Origin: Granulosicoccus sp947495035
GTDB taxonomy: Bacteria; Pseudomonadota; Gammaproteobacteria; Granulosicoccales; Granulosicoccaceae
Length of the DNA stretch: 64,000 nucleotides
Assembly (NCBI RefSeq): GCF_050589605.1
Contig: NZ_JBNGOO010000011.1
Strand: one strand, 5' to 3'
Positions 1-9,970 of the stretch are shown here, one piece after another. Positions within the stretch are counted from its first letter, which is position 1, and each line of letters starts with the position of its first letter. The notes beneath the pieces are model-generated. The model did no database searches and was not told the DNA's origin. It worked only from the letters and a program-made list of their open reading frames with translations. Position numbers and translations under genes: made by a program.

Positions 1-1
1 C

Positions 2-310
2 TGGCTGATTTTCCGGCCGGCACTGGGAGAATTGATGGACGAGCAGTTTCATCACGATCTGGTCGAGGAAATACGCGAAATTGCCGCACATCACAGCAGC
101 GTGATCGACACCGAAAAATGTTTCGTGCGCAAGTGCGGCGTGGAGCACTTCGTGGATCTTCACCTGGTGGTCAATGGTGAACTGAGCGTACGCAAGGGGC
201 ATGACATTGCCCATCAGGTGAAGGAAGAACTGATGACTCGCTTACCCGAGTTGTCCGATGTGCTGATTCATGTGGAGCCTTCCGAACCCGAGGACGCATC
301 GTTCGACTGA
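2..310 (+). CDS. Cation diffusion facilitator family transporter, C-terminal end (5' partial)
   Basis: The gene enters from before the window; only the last 102 codons are present. The visible part is the cytoplasmic ZT-dimer domain of cation diffusion facilitator (CDF) exporters. It starts with the end of the last membrane helix region and continues into a ferredoxin-like fold with the characteristic pattern HxxH...V....G..H.VDLHL.V.G.LS...GHDIAHQVKEEL near residues 25-80. This domain dimerises and senses divalent metal (Zn, Fe, Mn, Co) in the family. The membrane part, and so the substrate, cannot be judged. The frame is open back to the window edge, so the apparent TTG/ATG near 32-35 is not the true start. 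It ends 243 bp before the next gene on the same strand. Confidence 0.85.
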   Translation, partial: WLIFRPALGELMDEQFHHDLVEEIREIAAHHSSVIDTEKCFVRKCGVEHFVDLHLVVNGELSVRKGHDIAHQVKEELMTRLPELSDVLIHVEPSEPEDASFD

Positions 311-553
311 CAGCTGCCGTAGATCGATGGTTCGCGTTGCGACCGTGGCCGCGCTTGCTGATGGCAGCCAGTCAATCGCGCCTCTGCTCACATCAGTTAT
401 CTTCTCCGAAATTCGCATTTTCGGCTTGATAGTTCATCTATAAAGCGTATGCTTGTCGGTCGCCTTTCCCGGACGCAGCGATAATTGCGCCCTCCGGGTA
501 TTGCATCCTCGGTTGATGTCGCACCGAACTCCCAACACTCCGGAGCATTGACG

Positions 554-1795
554 ATGAACGGATTCTCAGACACGAAAACCACGACCTCGTATTCCATCAT
601 TCTCGTGGTCGCCGGCGCCCACCTGATCAACGACCTGATCCAGTTTCTGGTTCCAGCCCTGTACCCGCTGTTCAAGGACAATTTCGATCTGACCTATCTG
701 CAGCTCGGTCTGATTACGCTGGCGCAGCAGATCACAGCTTGCGTCCTGCAGCCTGTCATGGGACTGTACGGTGACATGCGGCCAAAACCGCTGACATTGG
801 CCGTTTCACTGGTCATCGTGGCAGCGGGTGTTCTACTTCTCGCCACTGCCAGTTCATTCACTCTGTTACTCGCAGCTGCAGCTGTCCTGGGCATGGGCTC
901 GGCCCTGTTTCACCCGGAGGCGTCTCGTGTGTCCCGCATGGCATCGGGCGGCAAACTGGGTTTTGCCCAATCCACCTTTCAGGTTGGTGGTAATACAGGC
1001 ACCGCATTGGGCCCGCTGGCCGTCGTGTTGCTGGTATTACCCATGGGCCAGTCCAGCATCCTGTGGTTCGGTCTGTTGGCAGCCCTGGGCGTCATCATGC
1101 TGGTCTGGGTGGCGCGTTGGTACGCCAACCACCAACGCAAGCTCAAGGCGATGGGACCTGTAGCGAAAATACGTTCGGAATTTCCACGCGAGACTCTGAT
1201 CATCGCCTTCGCGGTGATTGGCGCCTTGTTGCTGAGTAAATTCGTCTACATAGAAACGTTCAAGAGTTACTACAACTTCTTCCTGATCGAAAAATTCGGT
1301 CTGGAAATCGGGGAAGCGCAAACCTGTCTGTTCATCTTCCTCAGTGCCGTGGCCGTCGGCACCTTCTTCGGCGGACCCGTGGGCGATCGCCTGGGTCATC
1401 TGAAAGTCATCTGGGTATCGATTCTCGGTGCCCTGCCATTTGCGCTGATTCTGCCGCATGTGGGCCTGACGGCCACCGTGATACTGAGCATACTGGTTGG
1501 TCTGATTCTGTCTTCGGCGTTTTCCGCCATTGTGGTGTTTGCCCAGGAATTGTTGCCGCAGAAAGTGGGCATGGTGGCAGGATTCGTATTCGGCTTTGCC
1601 TTCGGCATAGGAGCGTTGGGCGCAGCCGCACTGGGCGCGCTGGCTGACCATATCGGTATCCAGCAGGTATTCAGCTATTTTTCATTGCTGCTGTTGCTCG
1701 GATTCCTGACCGCCTTTCTACCAAAGTCCAGACGCCTGACAGGCAATTCCGCTGCCCCGGCAGTTCCGGGAACAGCAGAACCCAGTCAGGCTTGA
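554..1795 (+). CDS. fsr: MFS transporter, fosmidomycin resistance (Fsr) type
   Basis: This is a 413-residue major facilitator superfamily protein with about 12 hydrophobic segments. The N-terminal signature GAHLINDLIQFLVPALYPLF and the TM4-5 motif GxGSALFHPEASR are typical of Fsr-type drug exporters (E. coli Fsr, about 400 aa). The likely role is proton-driven efflux across the inner membrane; the substrate in this organism is unknown. The ATG at 554 is chosen over an upstream in-frame start at 485 because a GGAG sits about 9 bp before it and the protein then begins just ahead of the first helix, as in the family. It is convergent with the DUF6151 gene, 76 bp apart. Confidence 0.88.
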   Translation: MNGFSDTKTTTSYSIILVVAGAHLINDLIQFLVPALYPLFKDNFDLTYLQLGLITLAQQITACVLQPVMGLYGDMRPKPLTLAVSLVIVAAGVLLLATASSFTLLLAAAAVLGMGSALFHPEASRVSRMASGGKLGFAQSTFQVGGNTGTALGPLAVVLLVLPMGQSSILWFGLLAALGVIMLVWVARWYANHQRKLKAMGPVAKIRSEFPRETLIIAFAVIGALLLSKFVYIETFKSYYNFFLIEKFGLEIGEAQTCLFIFLSAVAVGTFFGGPVGDRLGHLKVIWVSILGALPFALILPHVGLTATVILSILVGLILSSAFSAIVVFAQELLPQKVGMVAGFVFGFAFGIGALGAAALGALADHIGIQQVFSYFSLLLLLGFLTAFLPKSRRLTGNSAAPAVPGTAEPSQA

Positions 1796-1871
1796 TGGTT
1801 TGCAGGTAGCCGTTTGCATTGAATGCTGCAATCCCCGTCATTCAGTGATATGGACATACACCGCGGACAGG

Positions 1872-2444
1872 CTATTCGGACGCGATGACAGGTTTGCTCA
1901 CGGGCCTTCCGTCATCGCTGAAGAACGCGCTGGGCTTCTGCTTGCCCTGCAGTTTCCACAGCAGCAGTTGTCCGACAAGCCGCAACGTGACACCAAGCGG
2001 AAATTTCGCCGAGTGCTTCGGGTAATCGGGAGCGCCCTTGGCGTATTGCGTTTGCACCACAGCCTTGACAGGACCAAGCACCTTGTCCCTGTCCGCCTCG
2101 TCGATGAATGTGTGGATGACACCGACAAACGGCATCTTTGCATTTACCGTATTGCCGACCACCGTATTGCAACAACTCGTGTACCAGCGAAGCAGACCCT
2201 TTTCTGTCAATCGCATGGACTGCAGCTTGTCATGCCCTTGCTGAATGGTCAGTTGTGACTGGGGCATCTGGAAGAGTTCTGTTCCACCGAAAGCATCCAG
2301 CACCTCGTCCTCTCGGCCCAGAAAACGTGCAAAGGCCTGACAATCACAGCAGCAACAGATCACACGATTACCACTTGACGGACTGACATTCGTGGCAAGC
2401 GCGGTGACTTCACCGCAGCGGCATTTCAGAGGCAGATTTGTCAC
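1872..2444 (-). CDS. DUF6151 (GFA/CENP-V-like) family protein
   Basis: This 190-residue protein begins with a cysteine-rich zinc-binding pattern: CRCGEV near residues 8-13, then CCCCDCQAF near residues 30-38, and a further SCCN motif near residue 90. The arrangement CxCG...CxC resembles the glutathione-dependent formaldehyde-activating enzyme (GFA) fold, and the overall sequence matches the DUF6151 branch as I remember it. No enzymatic activity is established for this branch, so only a zinc-binding role can be inferred. It is convergent with the MFS gene and separated by 172 bp from the kinase gene downstream in coordinates; no operon partner is evident. Confidence 0.75.
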   Translation of the reverse strand: MTNLPLKCRCGEVTALATNVSPSSGNRVICCCCDCQAFARFLGREDEVLDAFGGTELFQMPQSQLTIQQGHDKLQSMRLTEKGLLRWYTSCCNTVVGNTVNAKMPFVGVIHTFIDEADRDKVLGPVKAVVQTQYAKGAPDYPKHSAKFPLGVTLRLVGQLLLWKLQGKQKPSAFFSDDGRPVSKPVIASE

Positions 2445-2616
2445 AGGCTATGGCCGTTGAGCTAGCGAGATCAGCAGTATGCCGTACTCGCGAAATAGGT
2501 CCAGCACTTTCGCACCTGTTCCCTTTTGATGGAGGTTGCCATGCATTGGCTCTCATTGCATCTGGCTTCGCGCGTCAATCCTCCTTCGACAGTTGTGAGA
2601 GGTCTTTTGCATTCTG

Positions 2617-4762
2617 CTACTTTGCAGCCAAAGCTTTCTCGAGTGCATGAAGCAAATCTTCACGCCCGATGGGCTTCATCAGGCGAATGTCATGTGGCTG
2701 TAGTCCACTGCCATGAACAGTGGCCTCCTTGGCGTACCCAGACATGTACACGACGGGCAGGCCTGGCCTCTTGATCCTGATTTTTTTGGCCAATGTGGTT
2801 CCCAGCAATTCACCGGGCATGACAATGTCGGTCAGGAGCAGATCAATCGTTGGCATCTGATCGAACTGGCTGAACGCATCATCCCCGGATATCGATGTGA
2901 TGACATCATAGCCGGCTGCAACCAGAATTTGATAGAAGACGGCTAGAACATCAGGGTGGTTTTCAACGAGTAGAATTCTCGCACTCGCCTCACCGGGGGA
3001 CTTTACGGCACTGGGCAATTTCGGTGACTTCTTGATCGCCTGGTCCTTGGCAGCAACAAAATAGAGTTTGATCGTGGTTCCAACACCGACTTCCGAATAG
3101 ACGCGAACCAAGCCACCTGATTGCTTCATGAAGCCCATCAACATCGGGAGTCCAAGCCCCGAGCCGACATCCGCCTTCTTGGTGCTGTAAAAGGGTTCGA
3201 AAATCTGTTCCAGGTTTTCACGGGGAATCCCTATGCCCGTGTCACTCACAGCCAGCAACACATAGCGCCCGGGAGGGATATTCTCATCAAGCTGCCCGAG
3301 GTAATCTTCATCGATGCGTACATTGCATGTCTCTATCGTGAGTTTTCCACCTGCCGGCATCGCCTCCCGTGCGTTGAGAATCAGATTCAGCAGTACACTC
3401 TCAGCCGAGCTTGCGTCCAATTCCGTTACCCAAAGACCTGCCAGCAAAGAGGTTTCCACTTCGATTTGTGACGGGAGTGTGCGTCCTATCCAGGTACTCA
3501 AATGACGGGTAAGATTGTTCAGATCAATCAACGTCGGCGCCAGCGGTGCGCGCTGCGCAAAGCTCAGCATATTGCGAGTCAATTCAGACCCGCTCAGCAC
3601 CGACCGAATGCTGGCGTGAATCAATGTCTTCTGATCGGTGTCACTGATCTTCTCATCCAGTAATTCAAGATTGCCGAGAACCACGGCCAGCAGATTATTG
3701 AAGTCGTGGGCGATGCCACCGGTCAGATTGCCGATTGCATCCATTTTCTGAACCTGAAACAACTTGTTTTGTGCGAGCCGAGTCTCTGTAACATCCTGGC
3801 AAATGACTAGATACTCTCCATTGAACGATCCGGACAGGCTCGCTTCGGAGAACGCTTTACGCAGATACCGAGTTTCACCGCCTGGCATGGAGTATCGGAG
3901 CTCACAGACCACAGACTCCTTCGACAACAGGCGTTGCCTGACCTTCATCGCGGCTTCCCGATCATTCTCGTGAATCAGCTCCTCGACTATCTCCTTGATT
4001 GTATCCAGGGCCATGAGACCAGCCACTGTGCGTCCATGCATATCGGCATAGCTGGTGTCGCATTCCACAAGTTTGCCCGTGTCCATATTCATCATGGCGT
4101 ATCCCAGTTTGGCCAGGTTCGCCGATTCGGCGTAATGCCATTGCGATCGGCTCAGTTCCTCATTACGCTCGTTCAGCATGGTAATAGCAGCCAGGTAATG
4201 GCGATGGAGCAAACCGACGACAAGGATTCCGACTCCTGAGGCGGCCGCCACACTGAAAATCTGATCTCCCCAGAGGAATGCGCTTGAACCTGTATCCAGT
4301 GATACCCGCTTGCAGAACGGCTTCGTTGTCAATCGTGAACCAGGCTGCTGCCATGAGAACCGCAACACAGGCGACAAGCATTGCAAGCGCGGTGCGTATG
4401 CCTTCAATGGCACTGACCATAACCGGAATGACGGCGAGGAAGACAAATGTCGGTGATTCAAGCCCTGCGCGAAAGACATCTGATACAGCAGCCAGGCTGA
4501 ACAGGCCTAGAACGGCAACGGCACGGTGTTGAAGAGAGATGGAATGTGTCACGCGTGACAGTAGAACGATCGTGCACAAGGCAATGCCTTGTATCAGGAT
4601 AATAGCGCTATGGCCCTCATGGAACCCCGAGTACAGGACAATTCCCAGAATGGGCACGCTGATAACTGTGCTGGCGGTGAGAAGCTGCTCGAGAAGTGCA
4701 GACCTCGTGGATGCCGTTTTTTCCAGATAGCGACCCTCATTGGGGGGCGATGACAGATTCAC
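2617..4762 (-). CDS. Membrane PAS hybrid histidine kinase, interrupted by a frameshift
   Basis: Two overlapping minus-strand frames together make one hybrid kinase of about 710 residues. The first frame starts at a GTG at 4762, with GGAG 7 bp upstream, and gives about 150 residues with about five hydrophobic helices. The second frame, ending at 2617, supplies one more helix, a PAS domain, HisKA (GGIAHDFNNLL, phospho-acceptor His), HATPase_c (NLILNAREAMP, DTGIGIP, GSGLGLPM) and a receiver domain with acceptor Asp in LLLTDIVMPG. Similarity to membrane sensors passes from one frame to the other near 4295-4312, in a GCGGG run, so a one-base indel is likely. This is either a real inactivating mutation or a sequence error. 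The receiver acidic pocket reads VENHPD, with Asn replacing one of the two usual acidic residues. The signal is unknown. Confidence 0.8.
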
Positions 4763-4950
4763 GGGAGCACTCCATCAACAACAGTCATGTCAAGGATCTG
4801 CTTCAAGCGGCATGGTTGGGTCGCCCCTACTATAGCTGTAGCCCACCGGAAACGTGCGAGATGTCGATAAAATGACTCCGGTGAACCACCTGATCGGTCC
4901 ATCAGATCCAGAGTGCCAGCATCCTATTCCATGGTGAAAACGCCGGCGAA

Positions 4951-7900
4951 TCAATGAACATCAGTTTGATCGAGCACTTGTCCGTGGTATTCATCTGAGC
5001 TTGCCCTGCCGCCGACACGCTCCTCTCCGACTCCCCCTCCTGGAAGATTGCCTACCGACTCGGGCTCGTGAATCAGAAACCCTTGCGCATAGTCAATACC
5101 CATCGCCCGTACACACTGCAAGATTTCCGGACTGCTCACGTATTCCGCAATGGTTTTCAGCCCCATGACTCTAGCCACATCGATGAAGCACTTTACTGCA
5201 ATATCATCCAAAGGGTCGCTCATCATGTTTTGAATGAATTGCCCATCAATTTTGAGAAAATCAACTGGTAACGATTTCAGGTATCCGAATGAGGAGGCAC
5301 CAGCACCAAAATCATCGAGTGCTACTCGCACGCCCAGCGCTCGTACCTGTTCAATGAACGTTGCGGCCTTCGCCATATTCTTGACCGCCGCAGTTTCAGT
5401 GATTTCAAGGCACAAACGTTGACATATACGACGTCCTGACGATTTCAACAATGCCAGTGCGTCCTGATGAAACTCCGGATCCCCCACTGATTGCCCGGAG
5501 AGGTTCACGCAGAACAGCTCGACTGCAGTGTGATCAAGAAAGCTTCTCAGGGTTGAGAGCGCCTGTGCCAGAACCCGACGATCCATTCTCGTCACGAGGT
5601 TAAAGCGCTCAGCCGCAGGCATAAACAGCTCTGGCGGGATCACAATCCCGTCAGGGGTTCTCAAGCGAATCAGTATTTCGGCATGAATTCCTTGCCCTAC
5701 GTGCGTCAGCGGCTTGATGTGCTGAGCATGGAGTTCAAAATGATCTTCGTCGAATGCCTGCTCCAGACGTCTCGCCCATTGCATATCCTCCTGTCGCAAT
5801 TGCATGTCCTCATCGCTATCAAACCAGATATGCACACGGTTTTTCCCCGCCTCCTTTGCCGCATGGCAGGCGGTATCTGCCGCTTGAATCGCTGATGAGG
5901 TATCAGACCAACGCCTGTCCAACGGTACCAGTCCAATACTACTCCCGATTCGAAATGGCTGATCGTTGAACACAAAGCGGTACGCATCCACCTGGTAGCA
6001 GATCTGTTGCGCTATTCGGCTTGCCTGATCACCCCGACGGTGTTCGAGGATGATTCCAAACTCATCACCACCGAGACGCGCCAGCGTGTCGCCAGGGCGC
6101 AGCATGCTGCAAAGCAGGTTTGCTATTTTGACCAGAAGTTGATCTCCGGCCACGTGCCCCCCTGCATCGTTGATCAGCTTGAATCGATCGAGGTTCAAAA
6201 AGAGCAGTGAATGCTCACTGTCACCGTCGCCTTCATGGTTCATCAAACGCCCCAGGCGTGTTTCAAATTCCGTACGATTCAAAAGGCCGGTGAGCGCATC
6301 ATGCGAGGCAAGGTATTTCATCTCGGCCGCCATGCGACGTTGTTCGGTAACATCGTGAAAAACAATCATTGCGCCCAGAATCGAACCTTGCTGGTCAAGA
6401 ATGGGCGAGGCGGAGTTCTCGATACCGTACTCATGCCCATTACGAGAGATCAGCACCGTGCGACGGGTCAGTCCGACGATGTTGCCAAACTCCAGGCAAG
6501 TGGATATCGGACTGACGGCCATTTCCCGCGTGTTTTCATCGATGAGTGGCAAGACATGACTCAAGGGCTGACCAATGGCATCCTGCGAGAGCCATCCCGT
6601 AAGTTGTTCGGCGACGGGGTTTTGCCATGTCACCAACCCCATCGCGTCGGTCGTGATTACCGCCTCTCCGATGGTTTGCAACGTCACTCGTAACGATTCG
6701 GCCTGTGCGCTCAGCGTGCTATTCAGCTTGCGCAAGGTCGTGATATCCCAGCCGACTCCCAACAGTCGTATCGCCTGGTTATTCTCATCACGCACCACAT
6801 GGGCAGCAACACGCAGGTGGTGAATATACTGGTCTGCCCAACGAATGCGGAACTCGATATCCAGATCGCCCTCCCCCTCGATCACCCCTTGTATTGTTCT
6901 CGCAACATACTCCCTGTCCTTTGTATATACATGATCAATCCACACGTCATAGGGCATATCACCCTGCTCAGCTGACAGACCATGGAGCGCAAACATGCGC
7001 TCCGACCACCTAATCCTGCCTTCATCAATATGCCACTCCCATACACCGATCTCACCACTGTCGGTCGCAATGGCAATCCGCTCATGCGCCTCGGCCAGGT
7101 GATGACGTTGCTGCACATGATCGGTAATGCTCTGCATTGCACCAAGCAAACGGACAGGCTTGCCGTCGCAATGTTCAACGTGCCCGACAACCCTGACCCA
7201 GATCGTTTCACCCATGCTCCTGACGACACGCAGTTCCAGATCCCAACCCTGTCCGGTATCAATGGCATCATCGATTGCTGCCTGAATCGTGGGGCGACCT
7301 TCGGGAAGATAGAAACTGAGCGCCTCGTGCAGATTCGGCTGATAGCCCGGACGCATGCCATGAAGAAGGCAGTATTGATCGGACCATCGAAGTTGGTCCG
7401 AACCGATGTCATACTCGAAACCGCCAACATCGGCCAGAACTCCGGTTTCATTCAAAAGCCTCTCATTTTGAAGCAGCGCGCTCTCTTGCTCTTTACGATG
7501 GCTGATGTCCTGAAGCGTACCGAACATCCATTCCGGTTGACCCGCAGCTGTCCGAGTGAGTATGCGCCCATGATCAGAAAGCCACACCCAACGCCCATCG
7601 CCGTGCCACATGCGTGCCTCGTACTCAAAGGCCTCCAACTCTCCGGCGATATGCCGGTTCATCATCGTCGTCATACGCTCGATGTCATCCGGGTGTCGCC
7701 GCTCTTTCCAGACTTCCCTGGTCGAGGATGTCGTGTCTTCCGGGCTCACTCCCAGCAGTTCCCACCATCGGGCATCACCGCGCATTTCGTCCGTCTGAAG
7801 ATTCCACTCCCAGCACCCGACCCCGGTGCCCTTGATAACGGCCTCAAGGCGCCGATGCTCATCCTGCAGTGCCCGGTGGGCCTGCACGCGTTCACTGACA

Positions 7901-8742
7901 TCTTCCACGGAGCCGATATGGCCTGATACCTCCCCGTTGTCCGTCAGAACGGGTCGTGAAACCCCCCGTACAGTCAGCACATCGCCGTTGTCATGCCGAA
8001 GTCGAAACTCCATATCAAAACAAGTCCTTTGGGACGTGTTTGCCTGCCATCGATTGACGATCTCCTCCCGGTCATCAGGGTGAATTGCACCACACCATCC
8101 GCTTCCCAGAGCATCCTGCTCTTCGATGCCGAAAATCGACTGCCAACGCTCGTTTACGTACGTGCAATCACCCTGACCGTTGGTGGAGAACACCTCAAGC
8201 GGCGACAAGTCACTCAGTGCCTGGTATCGACTTTGACTCTGGACAAGCTCATACGCAGCTCGCCTGGCGTTGAGCGCAAGTACGACTGCTCTGGACAGGT
8301 GCTGCAGAATGTGTTTCTGTCGGGAGCTCAGTTGCCGGGGTGCGTGATCAATCACGCATAACGTACCGACGCGAGCTCCATCATCCATTGTCAGGGGAAC
8401 CCCCGCATAGAAGCGTATATGAGGTTGCCCAGTGACCAATGGACTGTTGGAGAACCGGGGATCCTGCGTGGCGTCGACCACCTCGAGAATGCCATCGCCG
8501 AGAATCGTGTGATTGCAGAACGCAGTGTCACGTGAGGTTTCGCTGATCTCGTGCAACCCTACACTGGCCTTGAACCATTGACGATCGGCATCAATCAAGG
8601 AAACAACGGAGACAGGTACATCGCAGAGCAAGGCCGCTGCCTGAACAAGTTCATCAAATGCCGGTTCAGGTGAGGTGTCGAGCACATCAAGGCTCTCCAG
8701 TGCGGCGATCCGTTCTACCTCACCCTGGGGAGACTGCCTCAT
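4951..8742 (-). CDS. GAF-PAS(x5)-GGDEF-EAL cyclic-di-GMP enzyme
   Basis: This is a large cytoplasmic signalling protein (about 1,263 residues from the ATG at 8742; a GTG at 8751 is also possible). The domain order is: GAF at about residues 20-160; five PAS/PAC modules at about 170-840, recognisable from repeated HPDD/W..R..RPV..D..G patterns and DI(S/T) ends; GGDEF at about 845-985 with the intact motif RLGGDEF near 891; EAL at about 1005-1250. The EAL signature reads EILIR instead of EALxR. The Asn of VNLSG, Glu of LEITET, DDFG, Lys of LKIDG, Glu of IAEYV and Gln of YAQGF are present, so phosphodiesterase activity remains possible. There are no membrane segments. It lies 188 bp upstream of the hybrid kinase on the same strand. 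The ligands of the GAF and PAS domains are unknown. Confidence 0.9.
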   Translation of the reverse strand: MRQSPQGEVERIAALESLDVLDTSPEPAFDELVQAAALLCDVPVSVVSLIDADRQWFKASVGLHEISETSRDTAFCNHTILGDGILEVVDATQDPRFSNSPLVTGQPHIRFYAGVPLTMDDGARVGTLCVIDHAPRQLSSRQKHILQHLSRAVVLALNARRAAYELVQSQSRYQALSDLSPLEVFSTNGQGDCTYVNERWQSIFGIEEQDALGSGWCGAIHPDDREEIVNRWQANTSQRTCFDMEFRLRHDNGDVLTVRGVSRPVLTDNGEVSGHIGSVEDVSERVQAHRALQDEHRRLEAVIKGTGVGCWEWNLQTDEMRGDARWWELLGVSPEDTTSSTREVWKERRHPDDIERMTTMMNRHIAGELEAFEYEARMWHGDGRWVWLSDHGRILTRTAAGQPEWMFGTLQDISHRKEQESALLQNERLLNETGVLADVGGFEYDIGSDQLRWSDQYCLLHGMRPGYQPNLHEALSFYLPEGRPTIQAAIDDAIDTGQGWDLELRVVRSMGETIWVRVVGHVEHCDGKPVRLLGAMQSITDHVQQRHHLAEAHERIAIATDSGEIGVWEWHIDEGRIRWSERMFALHGLSAEQGDMPYDVWIDHVYTKDREYVARTIQGVIEGEGDLDIEFRIRWADQYIHHLRVAAHVVRDENNQAIRLLGVGWDITTLRKLNSTLSAQAESLRVTLQTIGEAVITTDAMGLVTWQNPVAEQLTGWLSQDAIGQPLSHVLPLIDENTREMAVSPISTCLEFGNIVGLTRRTVLISRNGHEYGIENSASPILDQQGSILGAMIVFHDVTEQRRMAAEMKYLASHDALTGLLNRTEFETRLGRLMNHEGDGDSEHSLLFLNLDRFKLINDAGGHVAGDQLLVKIANLLCSMLRPGDTLARLGGDEFGIILEHRRGDQASRIAQQICYQVDAYRFVFNDQPFRIGSSIGLVPLDRRWSDTSSAIQAADTACHAAKEAGKNRVHIWFDSDEDMQLRQEDMQWARRLEQAFDEDHFELHAQHIKPLTHVGQGIHAEILIRLRTPDGIVIPPELFMPAAERFNLVTRMDRRVLAQALSTLRSFLDHTAVELFCVNLSGQSVGDPEFHQDALALLKSSGRRICQRLCLEITETAAVKNMAKAATFIEQVRALGVRVALDDFGAGASSFGYLKSLPVDFLKIDGQFIQNMMSDPLDDIAVKCFIDVARVMGLKTIAEYVSSPEILQCVRAMGIDYAQGFLIHEPESVGNLPGGGVGEERVGGRASSDEYHGQVLDQTDVH

Positions 8743-9046
8743 GGAACGCACCCTGATTTCAACGTTTCTGGCCTGTACTCCTCATGCCAACGACCAAGCA
8801 AGCTGCAATGCGAGAGTCCGGCCATAGGGCTCATGGCGAATGGTCCGCTGCGACAGGCCAGGAGAAGGTCAGGGAATCACACTTGATGATCACGCTATAG
8901 GGATCGCGGTGCAGCCTGAACACTGACTGAAATGCCCGATCTCTGTGCGCTATTTTCCATCAGAATTGGCTGTTTTTCCTATCCTTGTCTCATCATACCC
9001 ACAAGGTGTTCGGAACATCATTGCCACAGGTTATAAAGAGGGTGAC

Positions 9047-9081
9047 AGCCTCAATCTCGCCATCGGGATGGCGAGCAGGCT
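9047..9081. other. Two-step inverted repeat (RNA hairpin candidate)
   Basis: An 8-bp perfect inverted repeat (CTCGCCAT / ATGGCGAG, loop CGGG) at 9056-9075 is enclosed by a second 5-bp repeat (AGCCT / AGGCT) at 9047-9051 and 9077-9081, with a 4/1 internal bulge. The structure lies in the gene-free region and is not followed by a clear T-run, so it is not a standard intrinsic terminator. It could belong to a small RNA or an untranslated leader; direction is unknown. Confidence 0.4.
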
Positions 9082-9139
9082 CTAGCAAATATTCATGCTT
9101 GCCTTGATTATCCATAATTGTATTATCAGAGTGTGCATG

Positions 9140-9170
9140 CATGACCCTGTCAATAAATCATCGGGTCATG
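9140..9170. other. Inverted repeat CATGACCC-N15-GGGTCATG
   Basis: This is a perfect 8-bp inverted repeat with a 15-bp spacer inside the gene-free stretch. The spacing would suit a dimeric regulator binding two half-sites about two helical turns apart, or a weak hairpin. No gene start lies within 350 bp, so a target cannot be named. Confidence 0.3.
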
Positions 9171-9970
9171 ACGAGTCGATACTGAACAGTCGTCAATCGA
9201 CAGTGCCATCACCAATAGGTCAGAAAAAGGCAGGCATTTTACCGGTCATATCCAACACGACACGATGACACGTATGCTTGTAACGGCTGGGAAGCCTCAT
9301 GCTGATCAATTCCATTTCACCCAGCCGCATCCCGTCAACGCAAGGTCACTACAGGCTGTTCGGCAAATAACAATCATGTGGCAGAAACCTCTCGCTTCTA
9401 GCCACAGCAAATAGCGTGGATGCACTCTCGGAAATCGCACTGGCAGCGATCGAGCATGAATTTCACGACAATGGATTGGAGGGGTGCAACGCGAGACAAT
9501 GGTGTCGCAATCATTTTCCGGCAAGGAATGTCAATGAGATTTAGTGCATCATGAATAGGCGCACTGTTTGCTACCTTCGAATCACGGCTCAAGCCGGCGA
9601 TCTGCATTTTTCTGTTTTCTGTACCCGGCACAGTCTGGAATGTCGACGTATGGAGGTTTTCCGGTGGATAGAACGCCTGGCAGGTCAACTGCATTGGAGA
9701 ACCTATGAACTCACCATCAGCGGCGCCTCCAGCATGGAAGCAAACGAGCGAAAGCACGCATTGTTCGAAAACCGCTACCCGGCCAGCTGACAGGGGATTG
9801 GGAGTCCAGCATTCCCAATGGTCTTCAGCGAAGTACACGATGCAATGGCATGACAGGGCACAGCCGTACACTCGGCTCTCTCTTCCCGCTACTCGAACTG
9901 GACGGTTTCACCGAAAGAGAGGCTTGAACAATCCGGATCATGATGTCATGGGCACAGTGAGCAGTGCACC

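Larger units (their letters stand above)
8743..9970. other. 1.2-kb gene-free region with hairpin candidates
   Basis: No credible protein gene is seen between the start of the GAF-PAS-GGDEF-EAL gene and the end of the chemoreceptor gene. The open frames present (for example 9398-9871 minus and 9551-9790 plus) overlap each other, lack family resemblance and have no convincing ribosome-binding sites. The stretch near 8930-9180 is visibly more AT-rich than the flanking genes and contains two inverted repeats, listed separately. It should hold the promoter of the 8742 gene. A small RNA or degraded gene is possible but not shown. Confidence 0.5.

Noticed and set aside
1037..1651. 204-codon minus-strand open frame
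   Set aside because: Antisense to the MFS transporter gene; no recognisable domain.
6982..7926. 314-codon plus-strand open frame
   Set aside because: It lies wholly inside the GAF-PAS-GGDEF-EAL gene on the other strand and has no family resemblance; it is an antisense shadow of high-GC coding.
9398..9871. 157-codon minus-strand open frame in the gene-free stretch
   Set aside because: No family match, no ribosome-binding site and odd composition with many scattered cysteines; overlaps other equally weak frames.
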